The notes under the pieces are model-generated. The model did not search any database. It saw nothing but the letters and a program-made list of their open reading frames with translations, and was not told where the DNA came from. A stretch of DNA of 64,000 nt from Sphingobacterium tabacisoli (GTDB lineage: Bacteria; Bacteroidota; Bacteroidia; Sphingobacteriales; Sphingobacteriaceae): the NCBI RefSeq assembly GCF_017908035.1, contig NZ_JAEQMU010000001.1, positions 2,170,001-2,234,000 of the forward strand, given 5' to 3'. The position numbers and the translations under genes were made by a program. Positions within the stretch are counted from its first letter, which is position 1, and each line of letters opens with the position of its first letter. Shown in pieces: positions 45,001-53,870 of this stretch.

Positions 45001-45576
45001 ACTCCTAAAACCGATGAAAGAAAAGACCAATACGGAACTTTCATTGGGCACATTTATCAGGTAACTACCATTTGTTCCACTCACAACCTTAGCGTCTTGA
45101 CCTTTGACCTGAATAATAGTACCCGCTAGAGGATTTCCCTGTTCATCAGACACTTTACCACGAATGACTATGGTTTGCTTTTCAATTGGATTTAGTATCC
45201 CTTTCTTACTTTTCTTGGTGATAAGGATAGTTTTGCTATCAATCTCATAATCTAGGGGAGATGATTTTAATATCAAATCCAGCGCTTCTGTTAGGGACTT
45301 ATTTTGAAATTTGACAGTTACTGGAGTCAATCCAACCAAATCCGAGGAGATATAAAGAACATCAACATTTGCCTGTTTCTGAATCTCCCTAAATACCTCT
45401 TTTAACGGTAAATTAGTTGTATTCAAATGGATTTGTTGTCCGTTAACTATACTAGCACTTAAATTACAAGTTGTAAACAGCACGATAGAGATAATAATTT
45501 TTATCATAAATAGGAAATACTTCATCCGTGCATAGTACTTCATGACACACGGATTTAACATCTTTTTTTGGTACAT
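42100..45576 (-). CDS. SusC/RagA TonB-dependent transporter with STN domain (PUL B)
   Basis: Outer-membrane glycan importer of 1158 residues. The STN domain occupies about 50-120 (HLNTTNLPLKEVFREIQKQANVDVLY pattern). Next come a carboxypeptidase-like domain with GKVSDEQGNPLAGTII, the plug with DQVVVIGYGSVQKKDLTGSVG and PLYVVDGFLMEDF, and the barrel ending ITFGLRANY. A more typical signal peptide would start at the inner MKYFLFMIKIIISIV. The 167 bp between it and susD (41933-42099) shows no clear signal. Confidence 0.94.
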   Translation of the reverse strand: MYQKKMLNPCVMKYYARMKYFLFMIKIIISIVLFTTCNLSASIVNGQQIHLNTTNLPLKEVFREIQKQANVDVLYISSDLVGLTPVTVKFQNKSLTEALDLILKSSPLDYEIDSKTILITKKSKKGILNPIEKQTIVIRGKVSDEQGNPLAGTIIQVKGQDAKVVSGTNGSYLINVPNESSVLVFSFIGFRSLEVNVGKQRSIDVKMAIAERDLDQVVVIGYGSVQKKDLTGSVGTADVSDMIKAPAGRFDEVMAGRVAGVNVASSDGQPGEARSFTIRGGNSLTQSTAPLYVVDGFLMEDFTAAAISNEDIASISVLKDASATAIYGARGANGVVVIETKKGVVGKPVINYTGSLGIQEVTKKIKMMDPYEFVAYQKEFNPTLADEYYLQKQGMTLDDYKNIEGNDWQNQLFRKSPIKQHDLSIRGGTIDTRYSISGSLYQQEGIIINSGYDRYSGRLSLDQKITKKLSIGGTAAISRTSSYGSPMAQGSGGQSASSGYILAQTWAFTPVLIKNGEVDWTEQFVDPTAPAGHFRINPIQNTNETHSLQRNEDENLKFYVNYEILKGLTLNVNTSHSNRNSVFEFLYNSKTLYGTPLNPSNSRGTWGGIRHRNIKSWLNENTLRYNKRIAKKHQLNSLIGFTIQEETSDSYRLEAENIPNEQLGITALGSGKAYRNETTAGGYRMLSLLGRADYSYNQRYLATFTLRADGSSKFPKNNKWGYFPSLGVAWKVSEENFLKKNKIISNLKLRGSYGLTGNNRIGDFEYFGSVSTGEHFAYSYQNGMSTPGSMIAKMNNSGLKWESTKQFDLGLDLGLWGDRFSVEADVYRKDTYDLLLDAPLPLHVGFTSNMQNIGEIRNQGLELTINVKPVITKLFTWESSFNIAFNSNEIRKFVLGRNEMTSAVTWDYNATNPLYLARVGGPAALFYGYIHEGNYQYEDFYEISPGNLRLLETLPTNGNNRNLIQPGDIKYRDINGDGFINSADMTVIGNPLPKHFGGLSNKFSYKNFSLSVFLQWSYGNDVFNANRMSFEGNAFGRPNTNQFKTAANRWTVDNQTNDIPRAGGHGPIGSYDSRVIEDASFIRLNNVYLEYRMPKNLISKIRLSELSFNLSGQNLVTWTGYKGINPEVSTRHSALTPGFDYAAYPRARTITFGLRANY

Positions 45577-45579
45577 TTG
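45572..45579 (+). promoter_or_regulatory. Candidate antisense -7 element over the PUL B susC start
   Basis: TACATTTG on the plus strand is an exact TANNTTTG match covering the susC start codon position and pointing toward fecR. No -33 TTTG is seen at the standard distance. Confidence 0.42.
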
Positions 45580-45584
45580 ATTAG

Positions 45585-45687
45585 TTAGGTTATAAAAAGA
45601 TTATTAAATAGATGACTTTCATTTAACCGACATTGCTATGACATTCAGAGCAGGGATTCCAGAAGTGGTGCGAACACTTCTGGTTTT
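45585..45687 (+). ncRNA. Predicted short antisense RNA to the PUL B susC leader
   Basis: Bounded by the TACATTTG element and a plus-strand intrinsic terminator, this would be about 100 nt and fully inside the fecR-susC gap. The 5' end is estimated. The same order of signals is present in PUL A. Confidence 0.4.
45659..45687 (+). terminator. Plus-strand intrinsic terminator between fecR and susC (PUL B)
   Basis: CCAGAAGTG pairs perfectly with CACTTCTGG around a 7-nt loop and is followed by TTTT on the plus strand, opposite to the flanking genes. Confidence 0.62.
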
Positions 45688-45722
45688 CTCATTTAAAAGC
45701 ATTGCCGTACAGATAATTTAGA

Positions 45723-46868
45723 TTATATCATAACGGTTATCCTCCTTCCTTCTTTTTTAAATGACAGCACCTTAAGCTTCTCCAAGTAATGCAGCAACTC
45801 TTCAATCTCACGTTTCTTCGAAAATGCGCCCCCGATGCGCTTGCCAACAATTTCCTTTCTATCGACGTAAATATCGACGTCATACCAACGCGCTATATCT
45901 CTAAATACAGTTTCTATTTCCTGATCATCAAACACAAAGTATCCACTTTTCCACCCCAAGACTGCATCAATATCCGCCTCGCGTTTAGTAAGCTTTGTAT
46001 CAGGGGTACTGATAGATTGTTGTCCTGGTGATAATTTAAATCGTTCACTTCCTTTTGACACATGCACCTCACCTTCTACTAGAGTAGTAACGGTACGCCT
46101 GTCTTCTTTATATGCAGATAAATTGAAACTAGTGCCAGTAACGAGAGTTTCGGTATCTCCCGCTTTAACGATAAAAGGTTGTTTTATATTCTTGGAAACC
46201 TCAAAGTAAGCTTCTCCTTCCAAGTGCACCATACGTGTATTAGTTGTAAACAGGATTGGATATTTTAATTTGGATGCAGCATTTAACCAGACCTTGGTGC
46301 CATCTGGCAGTGTTATTTTATAATTTCCTCCTATTGGTACAGCAACTTCATTGGTATCCACTTTTGTCAACGAGCTGTTACTACTACGTTTATAAACAAG
46401 TTGTCCATCGTTCAGTTTATTGACCTGTACTACACTGTTGTCTAGCAATAAGCCGCTATCCGATGCATCAAGATCAATAACCGATCCATCTCCCATCGTC
46501 AATGTGGCTGAATACAAACCAGGTTGGACCACTTTGTTTATTCCTACCGCTACTTCTAGTTGACCGTATTTAGGCTCATATGAACGAATCGACCAAATTG
46601 CAAAAAAAACTAACAGGACTGCAGCGGCAAAACCTCCACCCCACCTGAGTAATACCAAGCGATTTTTTTTGACAGGGATGCCTATTTTCCTCTCCAATTG
46701 CTTCTTGATTCTAGCTTTGGTGAGCAAAGCTTGTTCTTCGCTCGACCATACGAAGGACTGGGAATCAATTTGCTTATCAATCCAAGCCTCTACGATACGC
46801 TTTTCTTGAGCGCTACATTGTTCCTTCACGTATCTTTCCAATAACGATTTTGCTTCTTCTATAGTCAC
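45723..46868 (-). CDS. FecR-family anti-sigma factor (PUL B)
   Basis: Membrane regulator of the adjacent sigma factor. The 381-residue product has a cytoplasmic start, a single membrane segment (about 75-95, WGGGFAAAVLLVFFAIWSI), the FecR domain (GNYKITLPDGTKVWLNAASKL, EGEAYFEVSKN, GTSFNLSAY) and a C-terminal DUF4974-type end (VFRDIARWYDVDIYVDRKE). It is the second gene of PUL B. Confidence 0.92.
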   Translation of the reverse strand: MTIEEAKSLLERYVKEQCSAQEKRIVEAWIDKQIDSQSFVWSSEEQALLTKARIKKQLERKIGIPVKKNRLVLLRWGGGFAAAVLLVFFAIWSIRSYEPKYGQLEVAVGINKVVQPGLYSATLTMGDGSVIDLDASDSGLLLDNSVVQVNKLNDGQLVYKRSSNSSLTKVDTNEVAVPIGGNYKITLPDGTKVWLNAASKLKYPILFTTNTRMVHLEGEAYFEVSKNIKQPFIVKAGDTETLVTGTSFNLSAYKEDRRTVTTLVEGEVHVSKGSERFKLSPGQQSISTPDTKLTKREADIDAVLGWKSGYFVFDDQEIETVFRDIARWYDVDIYVDRKEIVGKRIGGAFSKKREIEELLHYLEKLKVLSFKKEGRRITVMI

Positions 46869-46950
46869 TTTAATTTTTAGGTTTTCTTATATAGAGCCTA
46901 AAAAGAAGAAGAGGTATTAGATAAAAGTGAAAAAAAATAGAATTACTTTT

Positions 46951-47511
46951 CTAGGAAATAAAAATCAATAAGATATAACGGATACTAGAACGGATCCGCT
47001 TTAGGGAGTTATTAATCTGCTTCTTGACAGTATGTTCTGAAATATTTAAAGAGTCGGCAATTTCCTTATTAGAAAGTCCATTCTCTCTACTTAGCACAAA
47101 TATTTCTCTCATCTTTTCGGGCAGGCGGTCAATATGTTTATCAATTAATGTTGCCAATTCCCTGGCTTCGTACTCTTTCTCTATAGAAGGATAATGAGCG
47201 TCAATATAATCCACTAACGAATGTAGCCCATCATTCATACGCTTACTGTTTAAAATACTTCTCAGCGCCTGATTTTTTGTTATTGTAATGAGATACGCAC
47301 TTAGGTTCTTAACATCAAGCAAACTCTCCTTAATCCTCCATAGCTTCGCAAAAACCTCCTGAATCACATCTTCAGCTTCATCGTGATCTTTTACTATATG
47401 GACGGCATAAATAAATAAGCGTTCCCAATGCCTGTCATACAGCATTAGGAACGCTTTCTCATCTCCTTCAGAAAGGCGAATCAGTAAAACTTGATCTTCA
47501 TGATCTTTCAT
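46951..47511 (-). CDS. ECF RNA polymerase sigma-70 factor (PUL B)
   Basis: Predicted activator of PUL B. It has 186 residues: region 2 DEAEDVIQEVFAKLW and LSAYLITITKNQALRSI, and region 4 LPEKMREIFVLSRENGLSNKEIADSLNISEHTVKKQI (helix-turn-helix). FecR follows 82 bp downstream. The start at ATG 47511 fits the usual length. Confidence 0.93.
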   Translation of the reverse strand: MKDHEDQVLLIRLSEGDEKAFLMLYDRHWERLFIYAVHIVKDHDEAEDVIQEVFAKLWRIKESLLDVKNLSAYLITITKNQALRSILNSKRMNDGLHSLVDYIDAHYPSIEKEYEARELATLIDKHIDRLPEKMREIFVLSRENGLSNKEIADSLNISEHTVKKQINNSLKRIRSSIRYILLIFIS

Positions 47512-47611
47512 AAAGAGGCTTTAGAAACCGATTAAAAAACAACTTTATTATGTTGCAATACCAGATTTATTATGATAAACATACAATCCATAGCATATGA
47601 CCGTAACATTA

Positions 47612-48751
47612 CTATTTTAAAAAATATTCGAAAAATGTATATATCACTTCTGTCGCATCTTCAGTCAGTGCATGTGTAGCTCTGTTCGTCATAGCTACTC
47701 TTTCCTTTTGTCCCAATAGTTTATTCACTTCAACGCTATGATTCAACGCTCTCCATTGTGTGACTGGATCCTCCGCTCCTCCCGAAACTAAAAAGGGTCT
47801 TGGGGCCATCAAAGCATGTAGTTCGTGTAGGTTTCTATCATCCTTTCTCAACCGATTATACACTCCATAGGCTGGATTCTGATCGGTAATCAAACCTCTC
47901 TTACGCCAAGGCTTACGATGAAAACCGAGATACCACGGTTCCCAATAATTAATAGATTCCCTATCCTCTTGCATCACTATTCCTGGATCAGACCAAGCCG
48001 CAGCAGCAAAATTATCAGTAAGACAGGATCCAAACATAGCCCATTTACCACCAAAAGAATGCCCCACGATACCGATTCGTTTTTTATCTACGTTCTTACA
48101 ATTAGCGAGAACATAATAGGCATTATTTGCTGCGTAAGCAAGCATCGATAGCGGCTGAACTGACACTGAATCAATAGAAGGATAATAAAGTGAAAATTCA
48201 TTGCGTTCAGAAGCCTCCTTCGTACCAATAGCCAAAGTGACAAACCCTCTATTTGCCAGTTGTTTTGCAAAATCCCGCCATGGTCGCCACGGCCTACTTT
48301 TGCTTCCTATCCCTATAGAGCTTTCTGCATCGTAAAATACACTGACTACCGCAGGCATCTTACCTACTTTATTCTTAGGAACCAACAAATAACCCTTCGT
48401 CCATTCATTTGGAGTCCATTTAAAACGTACACTATACTGCGTATATGTATCTTCATACACCGTATCGATATACTCAAATTGTTGTTCGGTATAAAGGTCG
48501 GGCCAGGCCCCCAAATAATCTTCCCAGTCCCGCTTTATTTCTGCTTTACGTTCTTTCCACTCTTTTGCAGATTTCACTTGTTTACCATTACTGAATAAAA
48601 GTGGAGAACGAAGATTACCAAAATCATTACGTAACGAATCCGGAGGATAAAAATAAGGGCTTATCTTATCGTGCAAAGGATTTCTTTGTCCCAATAAAAT
48701 TTGGCAAAATAAAAACGAGAGGATAAAAAAACTAATTTTCTTCATATTCAA
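47612..48751 (-). CDS. Exported alpha/beta-hydrolase (esterase-like)
   Basis: Last gene of PUL C, probably removing an ester decoration or cleaving a small glycoconjugate; substrate unknown. The 379-residue protein has a Sec signal (MKKISFFILSFLFCQILLGQ) and the nucleophile elbow GHSFGG (Ser232), an acidic candidate in SGGAEDPV and His360 in RATHAL. The overall arrangement resembles carbohydrate esterases of the acetylxylan/glucuronoyl esterase type. It overlaps the end of the preceding gene by 20 bp, so it is in the same operon. Confidence 0.8.
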   Translation of the reverse strand: MNMKKISFFILSFLFCQILLGQRNPLHDKISPYFYPPDSLRNDFGNLRSPLLFSNGKQVKSAKEWKERKAEIKRDWEDYLGAWPDLYTEQQFEYIDTVYEDTYTQYSVRFKWTPNEWTKGYLLVPKNKVGKMPAVVSVFYDAESSIGIGSKSRPWRPWRDFAKQLANRGFVTLAIGTKEASERNEFSLYYPSIDSVSVQPLSMLAYAANNAYYVLANCKNVDKKRIGIVGHSFGGKWAMFGSCLTDNFAAAAWSDPGIVMQEDRESINYWEPWYLGFHRKPWRKRGLITDQNPAYGVYNRLRKDDRNLHELHALMAPRPFLVSGGAEDPVTQWRALNHSVEVNKLLGQKERVAMTNRATHALTEDATEVIYTFFEYFLK

Positions 48752-50108
48752 TAGTCTTCGCCTTCGCCAAAGCTTGGGTCGTTAAATAATACTTAGCTAA
48801 CATAAAAGATTTTTCCCATTCGGGTAAAGCCTTACCTTTTCGATAAGCAACAAATTGCTCCAATACCTTAGCAAAATGATCCTCATGGCTTAAATATAGT
48901 TTTTGAGGTATAATAACTTTATAAGTTCCCTTGTTCCTAATAATATCTAATCCTGGTAAATCCTTTAGCCCCTGAAGCGCCTGTCTCAAATCAGCCTCAA
49001 ATTTTCCGTTATCTTCTTTTGGTATTATAAATACAGATATTACTCCAGCTTCGTCTGGCTTTATCTCTAAACGGAGTCTTTTGGCATTAAAAACCGCAGA
49101 AAACTGATCACCTCTTTTGTCTAGAGATTCCACATTCCATTGAACAGCAATAGAGACAGGAACACCTTTAAAATTAAAAGCCATTTTTCCATTACTGTAT
49201 ACATCAAGATCTCCTTCGTTTGTTTGAGACTGCCTTAACATATTAGGGTACTGTTTCATACCTGTGGATTTTTCAAAGTCATTTTTAGTCACCTTTGTGT
49301 GCCATCTAAATGCACTGTCCAATACTAAATCTTTATTTAGATCTATTGTCTGTTCCGAAGAAAGCATCCAGTAGACTAAATCAATATAGTGAGTAGTTAC
49401 ATCAACCAATCCCTCTCCCTGCTGTAATGTATTGTAAAACATAGCTGGACGTATCAATGGTTTCCCAGAAACCTCCTTTATAAAATGATGGGTACTATTA
49501 AATTTAACAGCATGTTCGCCTCCATTTTTATCAATTCCACCCGAAAATCCGATATCATTCAATAATGTCTTGGCAATAATATTCTTCACATCATAACGCT
49601 CAGTCATAATGTCAAATATTAATGGAGCCTGAGACGAAGAAGTATTGAAAAATGCAGCAAGCCTACTATAACCTTCCATATTTATCACCAATGGTTTATC
49701 TGCAAAAACATCTTTACCATTCTTTACCGATTGAGATATAAACTCTATCTTCTCTTTATTATCACCTGCCAATACCACAACATTTCCAACATTACTCTTA
49801 AATGCCTTATCTAGAAAGTCCTTCCCGTAATAAGGGGTGACTTTCCAATCTGTAGGATCTTCTGATCTTGAGTTATACTGCTGTATAAGGTTTTGATAAG
49901 CTTCTGCACTGGTGACGGTATCTGCAAAAAGATGTACCTCTGAATTTATTTCCGAGTTTTTATATTTCTGCACAAGTGCGGCATGGAAATGTTCTGGTTG
50001 TACTAAGACAAGATTAATCCGATCCCCATTGGAAGACTGGTTCTGGACACAGCCTGTTCCCGATAGGCACAGAGCACTCCATAAATAAATTTTTCTATCT
50101 AATCTCAT
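48732..50108 (-). CDS. Gfo/Idh/MocA-like lipoprotein with oxidoreductase C-terminal domain
   Basis: The ATG at 50108 gives 458 residues and lies 1 bp after the TAA of the MFS gene. The N-terminus is a lipoprotein signal (SALCLSGTGC). The fold follows Gfo/Idh/MocA: a Rossmann-like N-domain with VVVLAGDNKEKIEF and ADKPLVINMEGY (the EKP-like Lys), and a C-domain of the putative oxidoreductase type. The cofactor loop reads LVLVQPEHFHAAL, without the usual GxGxxG. This makes NAD(P) binding uncertain. Its predicted export, together with PUL C membership, suggests work on glycans in the periplasm. Confidence 0.75.
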   Translation of the reverse strand: MRLDRKIYLWSALCLSGTGCVQNQSSNGDRINLVLVQPEHFHAALVQKYKNSEINSEVHLFADTVTSAEAYQNLIQQYNSRSEDPTDWKVTPYYGKDFLDKAFKSNVGNVVVLAGDNKEKIEFISQSVKNGKDVFADKPLVINMEGYSRLAAFFNTSSSQAPLIFDIMTERYDVKNIIAKTLLNDIGFSGGIDKNGGEHAVKFNSTHHFIKEVSGKPLIRPAMFYNTLQQGEGLVDVTTHYIDLVYWMLSSEQTIDLNKDLVLDSAFRWHTKVTKNDFEKSTGMKQYPNMLRQSQTNEGDLDVYSNGKMAFNFKGVPVSIAVQWNVESLDKRGDQFSAVFNAKRLRLEIKPDEAGVISVFIIPKEDNGKFEADLRQALQGLKDLPGLDIIRNKGTYKVIIPQKLYLSHEDHFAKVLEQFVAYRKGKALPEWEKSFMLAKYYLTTQALAKAKTIEYEEN

Positions 50109-50109
50109 T

Positions 50110-51423
50110 TTACCATTTACGAATTTTATGGCCTTTGACCGCATAAAAAATCAAATACAGATAACACGGAACCAATACCCAATAGGCCGTTTTCAGATCA
50201 AATACATCAGCATAGTGACCATATATCATTGGCATGATTGCATTACCACACAACCCCATAATCAACAAAGCACCTCCTTGTTTCGTAAACCTTCCAAGAT
50301 CACTCAAAGCTAATGGCCATATACCTGCCCAAACAAGCGAATTGGCGAAGCCCAACAAAACGATAAACCAAATAGAGATATCTGCTTTATGTCCTAATAG
50401 TGTAACATCTCCACTCAAATAGACTATTCCCAAAGAAAGTAGAAGTCCTAAAACCGTGCATACTCTCAGAGCAGTAACTTGACTCATTACTTTAGGGATC
50501 AGAACGATCCCACAGAGATAACCCACTATAGTCAGGAACAAGGTGTAGGAAGGAAACACCTTAGCCTCTAGGAGATCAATATCCATTGACCCCGCATATC
50601 CTATAATAGTGTCTATTGAAATAATCTGCGTACCTACATGTAGGAAAATAGCAAGCGCACCTAAGATCAGATGTGGAAACTGAAAGATACTATTTTTTGA
50701 CGAATTGGCTGCCGCTACATCTGCATCCTCATGTTCGGTATCAATCTCTGGCAATGGGGAAAAACGGACCAGGAATCCCAAGCCTACCAGAATAAAGCCC
50801 AAAACCGTATACGGCGCTATCACTCGTCTGATAAAAACATCGAGTTCTTGCGAGCGCTGTGCCACATCCATCATTTCAAGGTTCTTGAACAAATCGGAAT
50901 CAGTAGCACGCAACACCACTGTAGCAAAGATTAAGGGAGCCAAAATCCCGGCGGCCTTATTACATATCCCCATGATGGAGATCCGTTGTGCGGCGCGCTC
51001 TTTAGGCCCCAATATAGTTACATAAGGATTGGCAGCAGTCTGTAAAATTGCTAACCCAGCGCCCAATGAAAACAAGCCTACTAAAAACACTTCATAAGTA
51101 CGCGTTAAGGCTGCAGGAATAAACATAAATGCGCCAAATGCCATAATGAAAAAGCCAATCATAATACCATTCTTAAACCCCTTATTTCGAAGAAGATAAG
51201 AAGAAGGCATAGAAATGACCAAATAGGAAATATAAAATGCAAATGTGACGAGATAAGACTGAAAGTTGGTCAGTTCGCAGGCTATTTTAAAGTAAGGTAT
51301 CAGTATGGCATTAACCCAACTGACAAAACCAAACATAAAAAACAGGACACCTATAATTCCTATAGATACGATAGTCTCCCTTTTCGTCAGACTAGCTGCA
51401 GTTTTAACGTTACTAACTCCCAT
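50110..51423 (-). CDS. Sugar MFS transporter (FucP-like)
   Basis: Inner-membrane proton-sugar symporter of the fucose/glucose/galactose permease group. The 437-residue protein has twelve predicted membrane segments, starting with GIIGVLFFMFGFVSWVNAILIPYFK and including the SLGAGLAILQTAANPYV segment typical of this family. It would import the monomer or modified sugar released by the PUL C enzymes. It is 6 bp after the Tat-exported oxidoreductase gene. Confidence 0.9.
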   Translation of the reverse strand: MGVSNVKTAASLTKRETIVSIGIIGVLFFMFGFVSWVNAILIPYFKIACELTNFQSYLVTFAFYISYLVISMPSSYLLRNKGFKNGIMIGFFIMAFGAFMFIPAALTRTYEVFLVGLFSLGAGLAILQTAANPYVTILGPKERAAQRISIMGICNKAAGILAPLIFATVVLRATDSDLFKNLEMMDVAQRSQELDVFIRRVIAPYTVLGFILVGLGFLVRFSPLPEIDTEHEDADVAAANSSKNSIFQFPHLILGALAIFLHVGTQIISIDTIIGYAGSMDIDLLEAKVFPSYTLFLTIVGYLCGIVLIPKVMSQVTALRVCTVLGLLLSLGIVYLSGDVTLLGHKADISIWFIVLLGFANSLVWAGIWPLALSDLGRFTKQGGALLIMGLCGNAIMPMIYGHYADVFDLKTAYWVLVPCYLYLIFYAVKGHKIRKW

Positions 51424-51429
51424 ATTGCT

Positions 51430-52779
51430 TTAAACTTTAGGCTCCCATCCTTTAGCATACTCTCTCGACCATAAATTTTTCATCGCATTGCTATCATTCA
51501 GTATATGCCCATTTTGAGGATTTATTTCCAATTGTTTACCCGTTCTAAGTGCGATGTTCCCCAGCTGCACCAATAAAGTACTTTTATGTCCACTAAGGAT
51601 ATCCGAATTCAGATTTTCATTGTTCTTTATGGCAGCAAACATATTCTGCATATGCAACGCATCCAATTGCTGAGAAGGACTGCTAAGACTTGCTGTATTG
51701 ATAGGGCCACTATCTTTTACTTCTTTAACCAACTTGCCCTGAATGTCAAATAATTTATAAGAATTTGCCCCATCGATTTGCAATGAGCCTTTTGAACCAT
51801 AGAACATAACTCCGACATTAGAGCCCTCAGTAGTCATTGCATTACAGCTTCTCCCCTCCCATGTGATCATTTTATCTGGACCGAACTCAAGACTTATAAC
51901 TTGTGTATCTGGTGTTTCCCAATCGTCCTGATAAGCATATCGTCCACCATTAGAGCTCACACGAGTAGGATAATCAACCTGTAGTCCCCAACGCGCCAGA
52001 TCGACCATATGTGTACCGTTATTTAGCGCTTCTCCAGTTCCCCAATTCCAGAACCAATGCCAATTATAGTGCAATAAATTGTCCTGATACGCTGCGCGAG
52101 GAGCAGGCCCTTGCCATAGATCAAAATCTAACCAAGAAGGGACGGCCGTTTTTTTTCCAATCCCGATCGAAGGACGATTATTCGTATACCAAGTTTTAGC
52201 ATAAAACACTTTACCTATAGTACCATTGTGAACCTCTTCGATACCTTTCACCACATTGGGCCATGATCTTCGTTGATTCCCCATCTGGATGACATTTTTA
52301 TACTTGTTTGATGCGGCAATTAATAATTCTCCCTCTCTAGGATTATGGCTACATGGCTTTTCCAAATACACACTTTTACCAGCTTGTGACGCCAGAATAG
52401 CTGCCGGAGCATGCCAATGGTCCGGTGCTGCGACCACAAAAATATCAACATCTTTACTTTCCAAAGATTTTCTAAAATCTTTAAATCCATTTACCGTCGC
52501 CTTCTGGAATTTGACAAGTCCTTCTTTACATTTATCAATGGCACGGCTATCAACATCACATATATGGATGACCTCACTCTGCGCCTGACTAGCAAAATTC
52601 TGTGCCAATGCTGCGCCGCGGGAATTCACCCCCATAACAGAAACTCTCATTTTCTCATTAGCGCCAACAATCCTATTGTAGCTTTTGGCACTAAATCCAG
52701 GAAGTATGCCTCCTAGCCCCACAGCAGTAGAGGCTATCAATGTTTTCTTTAAAAAATCTCTTCTTGAGTTATTATCCAT
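51430..52779 (-). CDS. Tat-exported Gfo/Idh/MocA-family oxidoreductase
   Basis: Predicted sugar or glycoside dehydrogenase, exported folded through Tat. The signal is SRRDFLKKTLIASTAVGLGG. The 449-residue protein has the cofactor loop SVMGVNSRGAALA, EKP (LEKPCSHN), WHWFWNWGTGEALNNGTHMVDLARW in the C-domain, and an Idh-type end. Members of this exported group often act on glycosides with a tightly held NAD(P). The order in the operon is gfo-gfo-mfs-gfo. Confidence 0.85.
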   Translation of the reverse strand: MDNNSRRDFLKKTLIASTAVGLGGILPGFSAKSYNRIVGANEKMRVSVMGVNSRGAALAQNFASQAQSEVIHICDVDSRAIDKCKEGLVKFQKATVNGFKDFRKSLESKDVDIFVVAAPDHWHAPAAILASQAGKSVYLEKPCSHNPREGELLIAASNKYKNVIQMGNQRRSWPNVVKGIEEVHNGTIGKVFYAKTWYTNNRPSIGIGKKTAVPSWLDFDLWQGPAPRAAYQDNLLHYNWHWFWNWGTGEALNNGTHMVDLARWGLQVDYPTRVSSNGGRYAYQDDWETPDTQVISLEFGPDKMITWEGRSCNAMTTEGSNVGVMFYGSKGSLQIDGANSYKLFDIQGKLVKEVKDSGPINTASLSSPSQQLDALHMQNMFAAIKNNENLNSDILSGHKSTLLVQLGNIALRTGKQLEINPQNGHILNDSNAMKNLWSREYAKGWEPKV

Positions 52780-52790
52780 AATAATAGGTT

Positions 52791-53786
52791 TTACTTTAAG
52801 GTTATTTCTGTTAAATTGACCAATTGTCCCTGCCGATTTTTACTTAAATCAGCGGCCTCAATAAAAGCACATATTTCCAACGTTTGTTGTCCATCGACAG
52901 GAACCTTCCCTGACTCAAAAAATTCGACAATTTCGTCCAATAGTGGTGCGTACCCCACAAAATCGCCTAATTTGACAGCTGCCTTCTCACAATATATCGT
53001 TCCACCGAATGCAGATGTTCCTGTTCTAGTTCCTCTTACTGTTCCCACTCGACCGTCTTCCCAAACTCCAACAATAATATCCGTTCCGTCAGTATGCGTC
53101 CGATTAAGGGACTTACATCCTACCCCCATTGCTGTAATCAACATTTCTACCGCATGTATTCCATACCAAAAGAAATCAGGATGGCTAGGCTCAATAGTCG
53201 CGGGGGAATAAACATCTGCTCCTAAAACCTTACCATACTTCCCATCCAAGATATCTTTCATACCAGTAATGTATCGCAATGAAGAAGAAGAGAAGAAAGG
53301 CACTCTATACTCGGTTGACAAACGCATGATTTCCTTTGCATCCTTATAAGATGCCGCTATCGGTTTATCGATAAAAACTGGCTTTTTTGCCTTAAAAACT
53401 TCGCGGGATTGGTCTAGATGCAACCGACCATCATTGGTTTCCAGCAACACATAATCAACCTGTTTCAACAAAGCTTGGATGGAATCGACAATCTTTACGT
53501 CTAACTTTTCAATATCTGCAACATATTTGGGAATACGATCCGTAGCTGAGGGTATCGTCTTCGTGCCATAGGGATAAGCGGCCACTACTCTATAATCACG
53601 AAATTTCTCAGGATTATCGTGTAATGATTTTGTAAAGGCCACGGCATGAGATGTATCTAGACCGATAATACCAATACGTTTACCCTTACTCTGAAAGATA
53701 GGGGAGGCAGAGGCTGGATTCATCATTACAGCACCCAAAGCCAAGGAGCCCATGCTGACAAAGTCTCTTCTACTTAGATTTTTCAT
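52791..53786 (-). CDS. Tat-exported Gfo/Idh/MocA-family oxidoreductase (second)
   Basis: A 331-residue protein with a Tat signal (LSRRDFVSMGSLALGAVM), a cofactor segment RIGIIGLDTSHAVAF and DKPIAAS as the EKP-like block. The cofactor loop is GxxGLDTSH, a divergent form. The substrate is not evident. It is the first gene after an operator-like site at 53825-53838, and 11 bp before the next oxidoreductase gene. Confidence 0.82.
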   Translation of the reverse strand: MKNLSRRDFVSMGSLALGAVMMNPASASPIFQSKGKRIGIIGLDTSHAVAFTKSLHDNPEKFRDYRVVAAYPYGTKTIPSATDRIPKYVADIEKLDVKIVDSIQALLKQVDYVLLETNDGRLHLDQSREVFKAKKPVFIDKPIAASYKDAKEIMRLSTEYRVPFFSSSSLRYITGMKDILDGKYGKVLGADVYSPATIEPSHPDFFWYGIHAVEMLITAMGVGCKSLNRTHTDGTDIIVGVWEDGRVGTVRGTRTGTSAFGGTIYCEKAAVKLGDFVGYAPLLDEIVEFFESGKVPVDGQQTLEICAFIEAADLSKNRQGQLVNLTEITLK

Positions 53787-53824
53787 AATGCGGTTTATTA
53801 TGTTATGTTATAAAGATAGTAAAT

Positions 53825-53838
53825 AGTGTACGTACCCG
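53825..53838. promoter_or_regulatory. Candidate LacI-type operator, site 2 (before the Gfo/Idh genes)
   Basis: AGTGTAC-GTACCCG lies 39 bp upstream of the oxidoreductase gene and in the gap after the LacI gene. It matches GTGTACGTA of the sites at 60644 and (inverted) 22088. Confidence 0.48.
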
Positions 53839-53870
53839 AAAATATATTCGTAAATAAATTTACGCTCTAC

